Counted from the stretch's first letter, positions 27,801-37,197 are shown. The stretch: DNA of 64,000 nt from Psychrobacter vallis (GCF_904846715.1 NZ_CAJHBU010000002.1:186001-250000), one strand, 5' to 3'. Notes: generated from the letters alone by a model not told the origin. Numbers and translations are program-made.

Positions 27801-28493
27801 TTACTGCGAGCTCATGACTGGAATGTCCCTCGAAGCGCTATCAGGCTCAGGCTTATGAGCACTAGAGACAGAGATGTTTTCAAGCAGCTTATAGTCATAC
27901 AACTCTTGAATCATAAGCCCTGCTTGGGTTTCAAACTGAGCATTGATATCAATGATACGGCGCTGAAAATAACGATAAGCCACAAGTGCTGGAATCGCAA
28001 CAATCATACCGGCTGCCGTAGTAATCAATGCTTGTGACACGCCCGCGGCCAGCATCGTGGGATCTTGCATCGCCCCATCAGTAATCGCTAAAAATGAAGA
28101 AATAATACCCAATACCGTACCCAATAAACCAAGCAGCGGTGCTATGGCTCCTATAGTACCTAGCATATTGATGTTTTTTTCTAACTGATGAACTTGCACA
28201 CTTGCGCGATTCTGCATATGCATCGTCATCGACTCTAAGCCATACTGACGATAGAGCAAACCTGTCGCCAAAATATCACCCAGTGCCGTTTTTTCTTTGA
28301 CATTCATCAATTGCGTACGGCCAATATCGCCGTTTTCACGTAAACGGGTGATCAGTTGTTCACGCAATCGGCTCGGTGCAATTTTGTTAAACTGTAAGGT
28401 ATGGCTACGCTCGATGATGATGACCAACGCCAATATTGAGCACACCACAATAGGCGTCATCAACCACCCACCCGCCTTGACCAACTCCCACAT
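27801..28493 (-). CDS. exbB: MotA/TolQ/ExbB proton channel protein
   Basis: 230 residues; GAAGAGAG lies 4-5 bases before the ATG. The first span is GWLMTPIVVCSILALVIIIE, at residues 9-28. Two C-terminal spans carry the family signature: LGTIGAIAPLLGLLGTVLGI near 111-130, then SQALITTAAGMIVAIPALVA near 149-168. A charged cytoplasmic loop lies between the first and second spans. It forms the pentameric stator around ExbD in the inner membrane. The gap of 118 bases to exbD is larger than usual. Confidence 0.92.
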   Translation of the reverse strand: MWELVKAGGWLMTPIVVCSILALVIIIERSHTLQFNKIAPSRLREQLITRLRENGDIGRTQLMNVKEKTALGDILATGLLYRQYGLESMTMHMQNRASVQVHQLEKNINMLGTIGAIAPLLGLLGTVLGIISSFLAITDGAMQDPTMLAAGVSQALITTAAGMIVAIPALVAYRYFQRRIIDINAQFETQAGLMIQELYDYKLLENISVSSAHKPEPDSASRDIPVMSSQ

Positions 28494-28572
28494 ATTAGCT
28501 CTCTTCTATATTTTTACAAAAACAATTATTACCAAGATATTTGAATGGTTGTCGCAAATGCATTCAAATATC

Positions 28573-29706
28573 TTAAACTTGTGCTTCTATGTGCTTAATC
28601 AACGCTGCTAACTGGTCTTGGCTGTGAAAGAATATCTCAACGCTGCCCTGCCCATCTTTTTTATGCTTGAGTTTTACTTCAGCCCCTAGCATGTCGGTCA
28701 ATCTTCGAGTCAATTGTTCAGCATCGCGAGAGTGCGCTTGTTCAGTTCGAGTGGCTTTAGGCGTAGGCTGCAAAATTGATTTGACCAGCTTTTCAGCTTC
28801 ACGCACCGTCATGCCACCATCAATGATTTTTTGTGCGATGATAGGCTGCTGCTCAGACGATAACGCCAACAGCGTACGGGCATGACCCATATCTAGAGCG
28901 CTGTTGGCTAAATGGTCTTTTACGGTGTCATGCAATTGATTTAGGCGCAGTAGATTCGATACCGTTGTACGTGCCTTTCCAACGACCTCAGCGATCATGG
29001 CATGACTCATCCCAAACTCGGTATGAAAGCGCTGTAATGCGGCCGCTTGCTCAATCACTGATAGGTCTTCACGCTGGATATTCTCAATCAATGCCAGTGC
29101 AATCGCCAATTCATCAGACAAAGCCCGTTCAATCGCTGGAATAACCGACTTCCCTGCCATTTTTGCGGCACGCCAACGACGCTCACCAGCAATGATTTCA
29201 TGAGTGACAAATGCTGCACTCTTATCTTCATTCGCGAGCAATGGACGGATAACGATAGGCTGCATCACGCCATGCTGTTCAATAGAAGACGCCAACTCTG
29301 CCAGTGCCGTTTCGCTCATATCGCGACGTGGTTGATATTTACCAGCTTGCAGACGTGTCACATCGATTTGCACTAAACTGATTTGGTCTTCTGCTACGCT
29401 TACCTCTGATCCATTACCACGTACTTTATTGACAGGGGTTTTAATCATCGTGCGCGGCACACGAGTCTTACGATTACTGTTTTCAGGCATGTCGGCAGCT
29501 ACTGAATCTGTCGTCGACTTTTCATTGGCTTCTGTATGGTCTGTTTTAGCAATTACATTTATGCTTGGGCTATCAGTTGACAAAGCAGGGTCACGCACAG
29601 CCGTATCATCTTGCAAGGCAGAGGCGGTAATTTGCTTTTCTTTTTTGATTGACCCTAATAAGGCATCCAAGCCTCTATTGGCAGCCAATCCTCTTTTCTT
29701 CGCCAT
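28573..29706 (-). CDS. parB: Chromosome-partitioning protein ParB
   Basis: 377 residues; GAGGATAGG lies about 6 bases before the ATG. It begins with the usual ParB start (KRGLAANRGLDALLG), followed by a polar linker of about 90 residues (Asp/Thr/Ser-rich) longer than in most homologues. The CTP-binding core has YQPRRDMSETALAELASSI near 126 and the HEIIAGERRWRAAKMAG box near 178. A helix-turn-helix (LSVIEQAAALQRF ... SHAMIAEVVGKARTTVSNLL) precedes the C-terminal dimer domain. It loads at parS sites and acts with ParA. I did not find a parS site by eye. Confidence 0.95.
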   Translation of the reverse strand: MAKKRGLAANRGLDALLGSIKKEKQITASALQDDTAVRDPALSTDSPSINVIAKTDHTEANEKSTTDSVAADMPENSNRKTRVPRTMIKTPVNKVRGNGSEVSVAEDQISLVQIDVTRLQAGKYQPRRDMSETALAELASSIEQHGVMQPIVIRPLLANEDKSAAFVTHEIIAGERRWRAAKMAGKSVIPAIERALSDELAIALALIENIQREDLSVIEQAAALQRFHTEFGMSHAMIAEVVGKARTTVSNLLRLNQLHDTVKDHLANSALDMGHARTLLALSSEQQPIIAQKIIDGGMTVREAEKLVKSILQPTPKATRTEQAHSRDAEQLTRRLTDMLGAEVKLKHKKDGQGSVEIFFHSQDQLAALIKHIEAQV

Positions 29707-29867
29707 GATTACCTATCCTCTAACGCTAAAATAAAAGCCAAATAACTGCTAATGTAGCTTACTAAAAATATGATATTAAGTGTTTTACTACCTAACTGAA
29801 TGTGCTCTTTTCTGACTGGTTGGTTTATCTTATAGCCAGTTATGCTTATTCATGAGTAGTATCACGA

Positions 29868-30644
29868 TCAACTTTGCTTTATCACTTCTGCTGCGAGTTT
29901 TTGATACGCGCGCGCGCCTTTTGACCATCTTTCATAGGCAATGACAGGTAAGCCATGAGCTGGTGCTTCTGCCAAACGGATGTTTCTTGGAATATGAGTT
30001 TTATACATAATGTCGCCAAAGTGCGCTTCTAGTTCCGCAGATACATCGCGAGCCAGTGTGTTACGCGCATCAAATAACGTTCTTACAACACCGCGAATAT
30101 ATAATTTAGGATTTAGTTCCGTTAAACGCTCAATCGTCTGCGACAAATCAGCCAAACCTTCTAAGGCATAATATTCACATTGCATAGGAATAATAACGCT
30201 GTCAGTCGCAACCAAGGCATTAATGGTCAACAAGTTCAAACTGGGCGCACAATCTATAATGACATAATCATAAGCAGGTTTTTGCAAAGCAACTTGGCTA
30301 TCGACAAGATCTGCCATCGCTGTTTTAAACAACTCATGACTGTCGGTCTTGCTCATCAAAGTGATGTCCATACCTGCCAAGTCACGATTGGCACCAATCA
30401 CATCAAACCCTGCTGGACTGGTGACAATGGCGTCAGACAGCGACACACCATCTAATAAAACGTCCGCTATGGTAAGCGCTAACTCGTTTTTGTCTACTCC
30501 AGTCCCACTGGTCGCATTGCCCTGTGGGTCTAAGTCAATCAGTAGTACATGCTTGCGCTTAGCCGCCAAGCTGGCGGTCAAATTTACCGCCGTCGTGGTT
30601 TTACCCACGCCGCCTTTTTGATTCGCAACTGCTATGATTTCCAT
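29868..30644 (-). CDS. parA: Chromosome-partitioning ATPase ParA
   Basis: 258 residues from the ATG at 30644 (MEIIAVANQKGGVGKTTT). The longer open frame upstream runs into a repeat and is rejected. The deviant Walker A KGGVGKTTTAVNLTASLA, then LLIDLDPQGNATSGTG, YVIIDCAPSLNLLTINAL and the EYYALEGLADL block are typical Soj/ParA. It binds DNA non-specifically as an ATP dimer and drives ParB-parS movement. It lies 161 bases upstream of parB. The usual close link to rsmG is broken by a 277-base miniature element. Confidence 0.95.
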   Translation of the reverse strand: MEIIAVANQKGGVGKTTTAVNLTASLAAKRKHVLLIDLDPQGNATSGTGVDKNELALTIADVLLDGVSLSDAIVTSPAGFDVIGANRDLAGMDITLMSKTDSHELFKTAMADLVDSQVALQKPAYDYVIIDCAPSLNLLTINALVATDSVIIPMQCEYYALEGLADLSQTIERLTELNPKLYIRGVVRTLFDARNTLARDVSAELEAHFGDIMYKTHIPRNIRLAEAPAHGLPVIAYERWSKGARAYQKLAAEVIKQS

Positions 30645-30678
30645 ACACTCACTCAATTTAATGGGGGGTCTTTTACTA

Positions 30679-30955
30679 GGGCGTGTTTGATAATTCAACC
30701 ATAGCACTGACAGAGACTGTTTTTTAGGCGATTCGCAGGTAAAAATAGTGAGTATAGTTATTCTATACGGCTATTTTTAACAATGAAGCGGCAAAAAAGA
30801 GTCCTGTCCCCTGTTTTTATTATTGGGGCTGATGCTAAAACTGCCCCATACTGTGTTACAAGTCTTGCTAAGGTATTAACATTATCGTCGACTTGCGCCT
30901 TGTCTGGAACATTTTAGCGATCAGCAGTGCCTATCTGTGAATATCAAACACGCCC
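30679..30955. repeat. GGGCGTGTTTGAT-ended miniature element, copy A
   Basis: The ends GGGCGTGTTTGATA and TATCAAACACGCCC form a 14-base terminal inverted repeat flanked by TA on both sides (CTA left, TAG right). The inside has no open frame. It shares long blocks with copy B at 55909, such as GCACTGACAGAGACT, AATGAAGCGGCAAAAAAGAG and GACTTGCGCCTTGTCTGG. It sits between rsmG and parA, both on the minus strand. Confidence 0.9.
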
Positions 30956-31034
30956 TAGTATTTTCTTTAAAATTCAACTCATACTAAACACAAAAAACTC
31001 ATTGCTGTTTGACAATCAAAAACATGCTCATAGC

Positions 31035-31751
31035 TTAGACATTTTTATAAGACAATTCAATTAAATGACGACTGTCATGCAATTGTGGCACGTTTAGCTT
31101 AATTGTCTTGATTTGCCAAGCACTCTCAAGCGCTTGTAACTCTTCATCGCTAGGCGATTTGCCTTTCATAGCACACAAATAGCCACCATCCGCCAATCTC
31201 GGCTGCGCCACTTCGACAAAGTCTATCAGGCTGGCAAACGCTCTAGATGTGACTACATCATAACTCGCCTCATGCGCTTCAATACGAGACGCAATCGGTT
31301 GCATGTTGGTCAAGCCCAGCTCACTACTGATCTGCTTAATAAAGCGAATTTTTTTCTGATTGCTATCAAGTGCGGTACACTGACGCTCAGGCTGACAAAT
31401 CGCGATAATAACGGCAGGCAAACCAGCGCCAGTACCGATATCAAGCAAAGATCCTGATGGCAAATGCGTTATAATAGCCAAGCAATCAATCACATGTTTG
31501 ATCAGCGCTTCTTTTGGCTCGGTAATTGCGGTCAGATTATACGCTTTATTCCATAACAAAAGCTGGTCTAAGTACAATAATAACGTGCGCTGCTGCGTGT
31601 CGCTCAAGGGCAGACTTAGCTTGTCGATCGCTTGCGACAAGGTATTGGCGAGCGCTGGCAATTGTGATCCAAGCTTTACAAAACCAGTCGGATCAATAGG
31701 GATATTGCCCGTTTTGGCAGATGATGAAAAGGTTTTAGCGGAAGCTGACAT
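31035..31751 (-). CDS. rsmG: 16S rRNA (guanine-527-N7) methyltransferase
   Basis: 238 residues. The S-adenosylmethionine fold is plain: SLLDIGTGAGLPAVIIAI near residue 103, TALDSNQKKIRFIKQ, then DVVTSRAFASL near 170 and the GGYLCAMKG strand. WNKAYNLTAI near residue 68 is the RsmG-specific N-terminal block. It methylates G527 of 16S rRNA. It lies upstream of parA-parB as in many gammaproteobacteria; mnmG is not next to it here. The ribosome site is weak. Confidence 0.95.
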   Translation of the reverse strand: MSASAKTFSSSAKTGNIPIDPTGFVKLGSQLPALANTLSQAIDKLSLPLSDTQQRTLLLYLDQLLLWNKAYNLTAITEPKEALIKHVIDCLAIITHLPSGSLLDIGTGAGLPAVIIAICQPERQCTALDSNQKKIRFIKQISSELGLTNMQPIASRIEAHEASYDVVTSRAFASLIDFVEVAQPRLADGGYLCAMKGKSPSDEELQALESAWQIKTIKLNVPQLHDSRHLIELSYKNV

Positions 31752-31929
31752 ACAACGAGTTATCCAGTTTTGACATGTGAACCGTCTATTTTATCATGCA
31801 GTCTGCCCATTGAATAGTTGCAGATTGCCTCAATGTGAGACATCTTATACTATCTGCGCCTATATTGAGCTGTTATTCTTCTTTAATAGCCGCAAACTTG
31901 CTATTCATTGACCACTTTTTTATACATCA

Positions 31930-32073
31930 TATAGTCAGATTAATGTAAAAAGTAATCAGAGAGACTGGGATAAATTTTATGTAGCCTCTGTCTGTAACGG
32001 CACAGCAAGCAAGAAAAATTTGTACCAGTCCCGCTGTATAGTGTCATGTAGCGCTTTTATTTAATATCAACCG
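31930..32073 (-). repeat. TATAGT-ended miniature repeat, copy 5 (reverse orientation)
   Basis: It begins TATAGTCAGATTAATGTAAA. It has TAGCCTCTGTCTG and CACAGCAAGCAAGAAAAATT as the reverse complement of the core, and ends TTTTATTTAATATCAACCGT with an eroded end, so the right boundary is approximate. It lies in the 493-base divergent gap between rsmG and the Lon-like gene. Confidence 0.75.
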
Positions 32074-32244
32074 TACATTGCAACCACGCTAATAATGATA
32101 CAAAACTGCGTCTAATGACTTATCTAAAGCACGGTTATATCTTGTAAGATGCTCTTATTAGCTATTCACATTTAACATAAAAAGCCAAACACAGAAATCT
32201 GCGAAAAGTGCATTAAAAATTAATAACCCCTTACCTATTTTAAG

Positions 32245-35049
32245 ATGATATACCATACACTTATGACTGAACAGCCAAACACTCTTATCTCTCAAGTATC
32301 AAAAGACACTAATCATATGGCAATACCCACTTCTGAGTCGAAAAACACTAAGCCGACCGTACCTCATCCTATTTTTATAGAAGTCAAACAACGCTGTCTT
32401 ATCACCGCTGAACAACTCAAACGTTATAGCGAGCCAGATGAGCTGCCGACCGACACCCGTACTGCACCTGATTTGGATGTTGGCTTTGGTCAACAGCGCG
32501 CACTCAAAGCCTTACACACTGCTATAGACATCAAAGCCAGTGGCTATCATGTATTTGCCGCTGGTGAAAACGGCTTAGGAAAACGCACCGTTATCAGTCG
32601 CTTGCTCCATCGTATCGCCGCCGATGCAGCGACACCTGACGATTGGGTCTATGTGCATAATTTTACCGACCCACGCACTCCAGTAGCTTTACGCGTGTCT
32701 GCCGGTCAAGCGACGCTATTGCAACAACAAGTCAATCACTTGTGGCAACAAGCAAAAAAACGACTGAGCCAACGCTTTCGTAGCGATCAGTATCAAAGCA
32801 AAATCGAAGCCATTAAAAACAACACCCATCAAAAAGAAAGCCATGCTTATGAAGCGCTCAATGCCGAAGGCAAGCAATATGATTTAGCACTGACATTTCG
32901 CTCTTTTGATAATAAAGCGGTATTTGTACATCCAAGTCAGTTACCGACAGACGGTGACGACAATGAGGATAGCAGCACGCCACTCTCTGCCAAACATAAA
33001 AATAAATCACCATTAAATGATAGCAAAAAAACAAATGCGGTAAATGCAGACGACGAAGTGAGTGCCTATGATAATAGCGAATACGAAGCTGAATTGAATA
33101 ACTTTGCACAAAAAAACCATATGCAAAAACGGCTAAGTCAGCTGACTATTGCTTTGGAACAGATAGAAGACAAAGCCAATGATGCTATAGAAACGCTGCA
33201 TCGCAGTATTGCAAAGCGAGCACTAGAGCCTTTGTTTGCGCCTGTTTATGAGCAGTTCGTCACTCATCCTCTGGTCATTGAGTATCTCAAAGCAGTGTTT
33301 GACGACATGGTTACCCATGTAGAGCGCATCGTCAACGGCGATGATGAAGAGTTTGTCACGGCAGTGCTGGCCACGACACCGAGCCGTTATGCGGTCAATG
33401 TCATTATCAGTCACATGCCTGACAGCGGCGCACCTGTTGTCTTTGAAGATTTGCCAACTCACTTAAATTTATTGGGACATGTTGAGCAAATCACACAATT
33501 AGGCACGGTGACCACTGATGTCAGTATGATTCGGGCGGGCGCTTTACATCGTGCCAATGGCGGCTACCTGTTATTAGAGGCTAGCCACTTACTGGAGCAC
33601 CCTTATGCTTGGCAAGGCCTCAAGCGCGCACTACAATCACGCAAGATTAAGCTATCTAGTCTTGAGCAAATGATGACCTTGACAGGTAGCTTATCGTTAT
33701 CGCCTGCGCCCATTGATCTTGATGTTAAGGTGATTTTATTGGGCGAAGCAGATTTATATTATGAATTGTTGGAACTTGAGCCTGAGTTTGATGCGGTATT
33801 CAAAGTGCGCGCCGATTTTCACGATGACGTGATTCGCACCAGCGATCATGAATTGGCACTAGTCGCAAAAATGGCTGACATCATCGATTATGCAAACCTT
33901 TACCCATTTAATCGGTATGCACAAGCCGCGCTTCTTGAGCACTTAAGCTTACAAGCAGAAGACCAAGATCGCCTCAGTCTGCACAGTGACTTACTGATTA
34001 AACTCCTTCACGAATCCAATCGCCATGCACGCTTAAGCGGTGAAACGATAGTCGATGCCCATCATGTCACACAGGCCATCGATGATATGGATGAGCGCTC
34101 AGGATACTTACGCGACCTGTATTGGGATGAGCTCAAAAACGGCCAGCAACTTATCCAAACTCAAGGTAATGCGGTCGGCCAAGTGAATGCCCTAACGGTG
34201 GTGAGCTATGCAGATAGTGAGTTTGGTATGCCAGCCCGTCTGACCGCCGTTATTCAGCCAAATATTGGCGCTGGCGAGATTCTAGATATCGAGCGCGATG
34301 TCGATTTGGGAGGTAGCTTACACGCCAAGGGTATGCTGATTATGACCAGCTATTTGCGGGCGTTATTTAGTCAGCACCATGCCCTAAACTTTAGCGCCTC
34401 GCTCGCTTTTGAGCAAAGCTATGCGCATATAGATGGTGATAGTGCCACCGTCAGCGAAGGCTGCGCGCTATTGTCCGCCTTAGCAAACGTGCCAATTGAT
34501 CAGTCTTTTGCTATTACTGGCTCCATGAACCAGCTGGGCGAAGTGCAGGCCGTCGGCGGTATCAACGCAAAAATTGCCGGATTTTTTGATGCCTGCCGCG
34601 AGCAAGAGCTGACTGGGCAACAAGGCGTAGTCATTCCAATGGCCAATGTCAAACAACTCATGCTGCGTGACGATATAATTGACGCTGTTAGTGCTGGTAG
34701 CTTTCATATTTATGGCGTTTATACGCTCAGTGAAGCGCTGACGTTGATGACTGGCCTGCCCATCGATACGATGAATAAAAAAAGCCGCTATCGCAAAGAC
34801 ACCTTATTTGGCAAAGTTTTGAGCCGTTTGATGTTGTGGGATGACAATCAGGCCAATGATGATGACATTGACGACAAAAAGTCAAAGAAAGCTAAAAAAA
34901 AGCAGAAAGCCAAACGTCAAAAGAAAGAAGACAACAAAAAAGAAAAACGCAAAGACAATCGTGAAGTGACTGTTGATAGTGAATATGACATCCAATACGA
35001 TAGCGAAGACAATAATGAACAAAGTATTGATGACCATGATTCTATATAG
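32245..35049 (+). CDS. Lon-family ATP-dependent protease (LonB/YcbZ-like)
   Basis: 934 residues from ATG 32245; ATG 32263 is an equal choice, and neither has a clear ribosome site. The P-loop-like GENGLGKRTVISRLL is near residue 106. The AAA part continues with RANGGYLLLEASHLLEHPYA and VKVILLGEADLYYELLELEP. The C-terminal protease domain has DGDSATVSEGCALLSALA with the catalytic Ser near 735, and GGINAKIAGFFDAC with the Lys. This matches the long Lon-like proteins related to E. coli YcbZ. Unusual parts are an acidic insert at about 235-285 and a tail of about 70 residues very rich in Lys (860-900) and then Asp. The stop lies in a repeat. It probably degrades cytoplasmic proteins. Confidence 0.87.
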   Translation: MIYHTLMTEQPNTLISQVSKDTNHMAIPTSESKNTKPTVPHPIFIEVKQRCLITAEQLKRYSEPDELPTDTRTAPDLDVGFGQQRALKALHTAIDIKASGYHVFAAGENGLGKRTVISRLLHRIAADAATPDDWVYVHNFTDPRTPVALRVSAGQATLLQQQVNHLWQQAKKRLSQRFRSDQYQSKIEAIKNNTHQKESHAYEALNAEGKQYDLALTFRSFDNKAVFVHPSQLPTDGDDNEDSSTPLSAKHKNKSPLNDSKKTNAVNADDEVSAYDNSEYEAELNNFAQKNHMQKRLSQLTIALEQIEDKANDAIETLHRSIAKRALEPLFAPVYEQFVTHPLVIEYLKAVFDDMVTHVERIVNGDDEEFVTAVLATTPSRYAVNVIISHMPDSGAPVVFEDLPTHLNLLGHVEQITQLGTVTTDVSMIRAGALHRANGGYLLLEASHLLEHPYAWQGLKRALQSRKIKLSSLEQMMTLTGSLSLSPAPIDLDVKVILLGEADLYYELLELEPEFDAVFKVRADFHDDVIRTSDHELALVAKMADIIDYANLYPFNRYAQAALLEHLSLQAEDQDRLSLHSDLLIKLLHESNRHARLSGETIVDAHHVTQAIDDMDERSGYLRDLYWDELKNGQQLIQTQGNAVGQVNALTVVSYADSEFGMPARLTAVIQPNIGAGEILDIERDVDLGGSLHAKGMLIMTSYLRALFSQHHALNFSASLAFEQSYAHIDGDSATVSEGCALLSALANVPIDQSFAITGSMNQLGEVQAVGGINAKIAGFFDACREQELTGQQGVVIPMANVKQLMLRDDIIDAVSAGSFHIYGVYTLSEALTLMTGLPIDTMNKKSRYRKDTLFGKVLSRLMLWDDNQANDDDIDDKKSKKAKKKQKAKRQKKEDNKKEKRKDNREVTVDSEYDIQYDSEDNNEQSIDDHDSI

Positions 35050-35190
35050 TCAGGTCAATATAAAAGGGATACCGCAGGACGGGTATAGAGTTTTTTCAGC
35101 CTCTGTCTGCGCAGGCACAGCAAGCAAGAAAAATTTGTACCAGTTCCGCGTCATAATGTCGTGTATCCGTTTTATTTAGTATTGACTATA
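35045..35190 (-). repeat. TATAGT-ended miniature repeat, copy 6 (reverse orientation)
   Basis: It begins TATAGTCAGGTCAATATAAA and ends TTTATTTAGTATTGACTATA, the clearest pair of ends in the window. The core has CAGCCTCTGTCTGC and CACAGCAAGCAAGAAAAATT. The TAG stop of the Lon-like gene (35047-35049) is bases 3-5 of the element. Confidence 0.85.
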
Positions 35191-35336
35191 GTGAACTGAA
35201 TATAGGAAGAATTTAACGAAGCATAAACAACGACGGACGTCCCTAGACGTTACGATGCTTTTCTGCGATGATAACGTGTTCATAGCACACCAAAACGTAT
35301 AAAAACTGACTGTGACTTCATAAAGGCTATCTCTTA

Positions 35337-36458
35337 ATGACTGTACTTCCTACTGATGCCAACCTTCTCCAAACTCAGGCAGACTCTGGTGAGCAAACGG
35401 CTGCGCCAGCGACTGCGGACAGTCATATCGTAGCAGACACCAGCGATAGTCGTCACGGCGCAGCGACAACCGCTCGGCAATGGCAAGTGCTATCCCAATT
35501 ACAGCGCAATCGCTGGGTGGGCACGACCCACGTGTTTGAGCAACTCATGATGGCAGGCTTTGATATCAGTCTACGCACGGTACAGCGTGACTTGAATGCG
35601 CTGGCCAAACGCTTCCCCATTGAGAAAAACAACGCCAATCCGCAAGGTTGGCGCTGGAAAGAAGACGCCCCATTACAAAGCTTACCGCACATGAATCTAT
35701 CGCAAGCCGTTGCTTTTAATATGGTTGAAGCCAATCTAACCCAACTATTACCGCCTGTGATTTTAGATGAGTTATTTCCTTGGTTTGATTTGGCACGGCG
35801 ACAGCTTAAAAACAGTAAAGTGACGCATTCATGGATAGATAGAGTGCGTATCGAACCTGCCACTCAGCCTTTAATTGCGCCGCATATTCATTTGGACAGT
35901 AAAGACAATATTTACCATGCCTTATTTTATCAATTGCAAATTAACGCCCGCTACACTCGCAGCAACAAATCACAAGCCAGTGAATATACCTTAAACCCCA
36001 TCGCTATTATTCAGCGTGGCGTTATTATATACCTTGTGGCCACCCGTACCGACGATCCTGAAGCCATTATCCGCACCTTTGCTTTGCATCGATTTGCCAG
36101 CGTTGAGATTCTTGATAGTGCCGCAAAGACCCCTGAAGGCTTTCAACTTGATACCTATTTGGACGCCGGCGGTATGGGCTTTAGCCATCCATTGTTCGGT
36201 GAGTTGCCAAGCCATGGCAAAAACACAACTATTGAGCTACAATTTACCAAACAAGCGGGCAAGAGCCTGACCGAAAGCAAGCTCAATGACGACCAAATTG
36301 TCACGTTGAATGACGATGACACGCTGACCATTCAAGCAACGGTTAATTTGACCTCACAACTGGTTTGGTGGCTGCGCGGTTTTGGTAGTGGACTATTGAA
36401 TGCCAAGCCAGAGTTGCTATATCAAGCCGTGTTGGACAAGTCTATAAATGATGAATAG
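35337..36458 (+). CDS. WYL-domain transcriptional regulator
   Basis: 373 residues; AAAGG lies 10 bases before the ATG. After a 45-residue Ala/Thr/Asp-rich leader, a winged helix-turn-helix of HTH_11 type spans residues 48-105 (QVLSQLQRNRWVGTTHVFEQ, then ISLRTVQRDLNALAKRFPI). The middle and C-terminal parts fit a WYL domain, with IIQRGVIIYLVATRTDD, RTFALHRFASVEIL and the C-terminal WWLRGFGSGL segment. Such regulators sense a ligand and often control defence or stress genes. The TerD-like gene begins 91 bases downstream and could be its target. This link is inferred from position only. Confidence 0.85.
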   Translation: MTVLPTDANLLQTQADSGEQTAAPATADSHIVADTSDSRHGAATTARQWQVLSQLQRNRWVGTTHVFEQLMMAGFDISLRTVQRDLNALAKRFPIEKNNANPQGWRWKEDAPLQSLPHMNLSQAVAFNMVEANLTQLLPPVILDELFPWFDLARRQLKNSKVTHSWIDRVRIEPATQPLIAPHIHLDSKDNIYHALFYQLQINARYTRSNKSQASEYTLNPIAIIQRGVIIYLVATRTDDPEAIIRTFALHRFASVEILDSAAKTPEGFQLDTYLDAGGMGFSHPLFGELPSHGKNTTIELQFTKQAGKSLTESKLNDDQIVTLNDDDTLTIQATVNLTSQLVWWLRGFGSGLLNAKPELLYQAVLDKSINDE

Positions 36459-36549
36459 TGACAATGCTAAGGGTGCTGAGAGTGCTAGCGCTTAGCTTAA
36501 CGCAAACCACTACGACCATTTATAAAATTAAGAATAAAAAAGGAATGTT

Positions 36550-37197
36550 ATGCCAACCACTGCCCCATCATCATTACTGTCAGACAGTTTAAGAGGACTT
36601 GGCTTAGACGCGGGCACTTTATTTTTTGCGCTCAATTATGAATTTACTAAGATTGAACCAAAAGGCCTATTTAAGCGCTTTAAAAAGCATCAAGGCGCGA
36701 TTGATATCGACTTGGCGTGTGTGCTGTATGACGACAATTGCACCATCAGCGATATCGTCTGGTTCAAACAATTGCGTGACAAAGCAGAATCTGTAAAACA
36801 TCAAGGCGACAGTTTGAATGGCAAAGATCGTGGCGAACAAGCGATGTACTTAGCGCCACTTGATCAAGAGCAAATCAGGCTGTATTTGGATAAAATCCCA
36901 GCCCATATCACCCACATCGCTATGATGGCAAACTCCTACCATAACCATCCATTTTCTCGAGTCAAAAAGGGCGAGATTCATCTGAGTGACGATGAAGGCA
37001 ACCGTTGTTTTGAGGTCAACCTAAAACAGCTACCACGTGACTGTACGACGCTTTGGGTTGCTGATTTGCGCCGAGAAATTGATGACTGGCATTTGACCTT
37101 ACATAACTTACCGCTTGCTGCCGAAGATTTAGCAGGTGCCGCACAAGAGGTAGCGCATGAATTGGCACGGGTGCTCCCGCTTCCACAAGGAATGTAG
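36550..37197 (+). CDS. TerD-like stress protein
   Basis: 215 residues; AAGGA lies 5 bases before the ATG. Residues 20-200 fit the TerD/TerZ fold. AIDIDLACVLYDDN is the first conserved strand. The metal-loop equivalent is HQGDSLNGKDRGEQ, in place of GDNRTG. QEQIRLYLDKIPAHITHIAM is the conserved helix, and FSRVKKGEIHLSDDEG the last strand pair. TerD proteins bind calcium and are linked to tellurite and envelope stress. No other ter genes are adjacent. It may be co-transcribed with the WYL regulator. Confidence 0.75.
   Translation: MPTTAPSSLLSDSLRGLGLDAGTLFFALNYEFTKIEPKGLFKRFKKHQGAIDIDLACVLYDDNCTISDIVWFKQLRDKAESVKHQGDSLNGKDRGEQAMYLAPLDQEQIRLYLDKIPAHITHIAMMANSYHNHPFSRVKKGEIHLSDDEGNRCFEVNLKQLPRDCTTLWVADLRREIDDWHLTLHNLPLAAEDLAGAAQEVAHELARVLPLPQGM

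Noticed and set aside
30645-30707. N-terminal extension of ParA in the longer open frame
   Set aside because: The extra 21 codons run into the miniature element, while the conserved ParA start MEIIAVANQKGG begins at 30644.
29868-32244. Replication origin near rsmG-parA-parB
   Set aside because: No dnaA, dnaN or mnmG gene and no cluster of DnaA boxes is seen here; one near-match to a box before rsmG is not enough.
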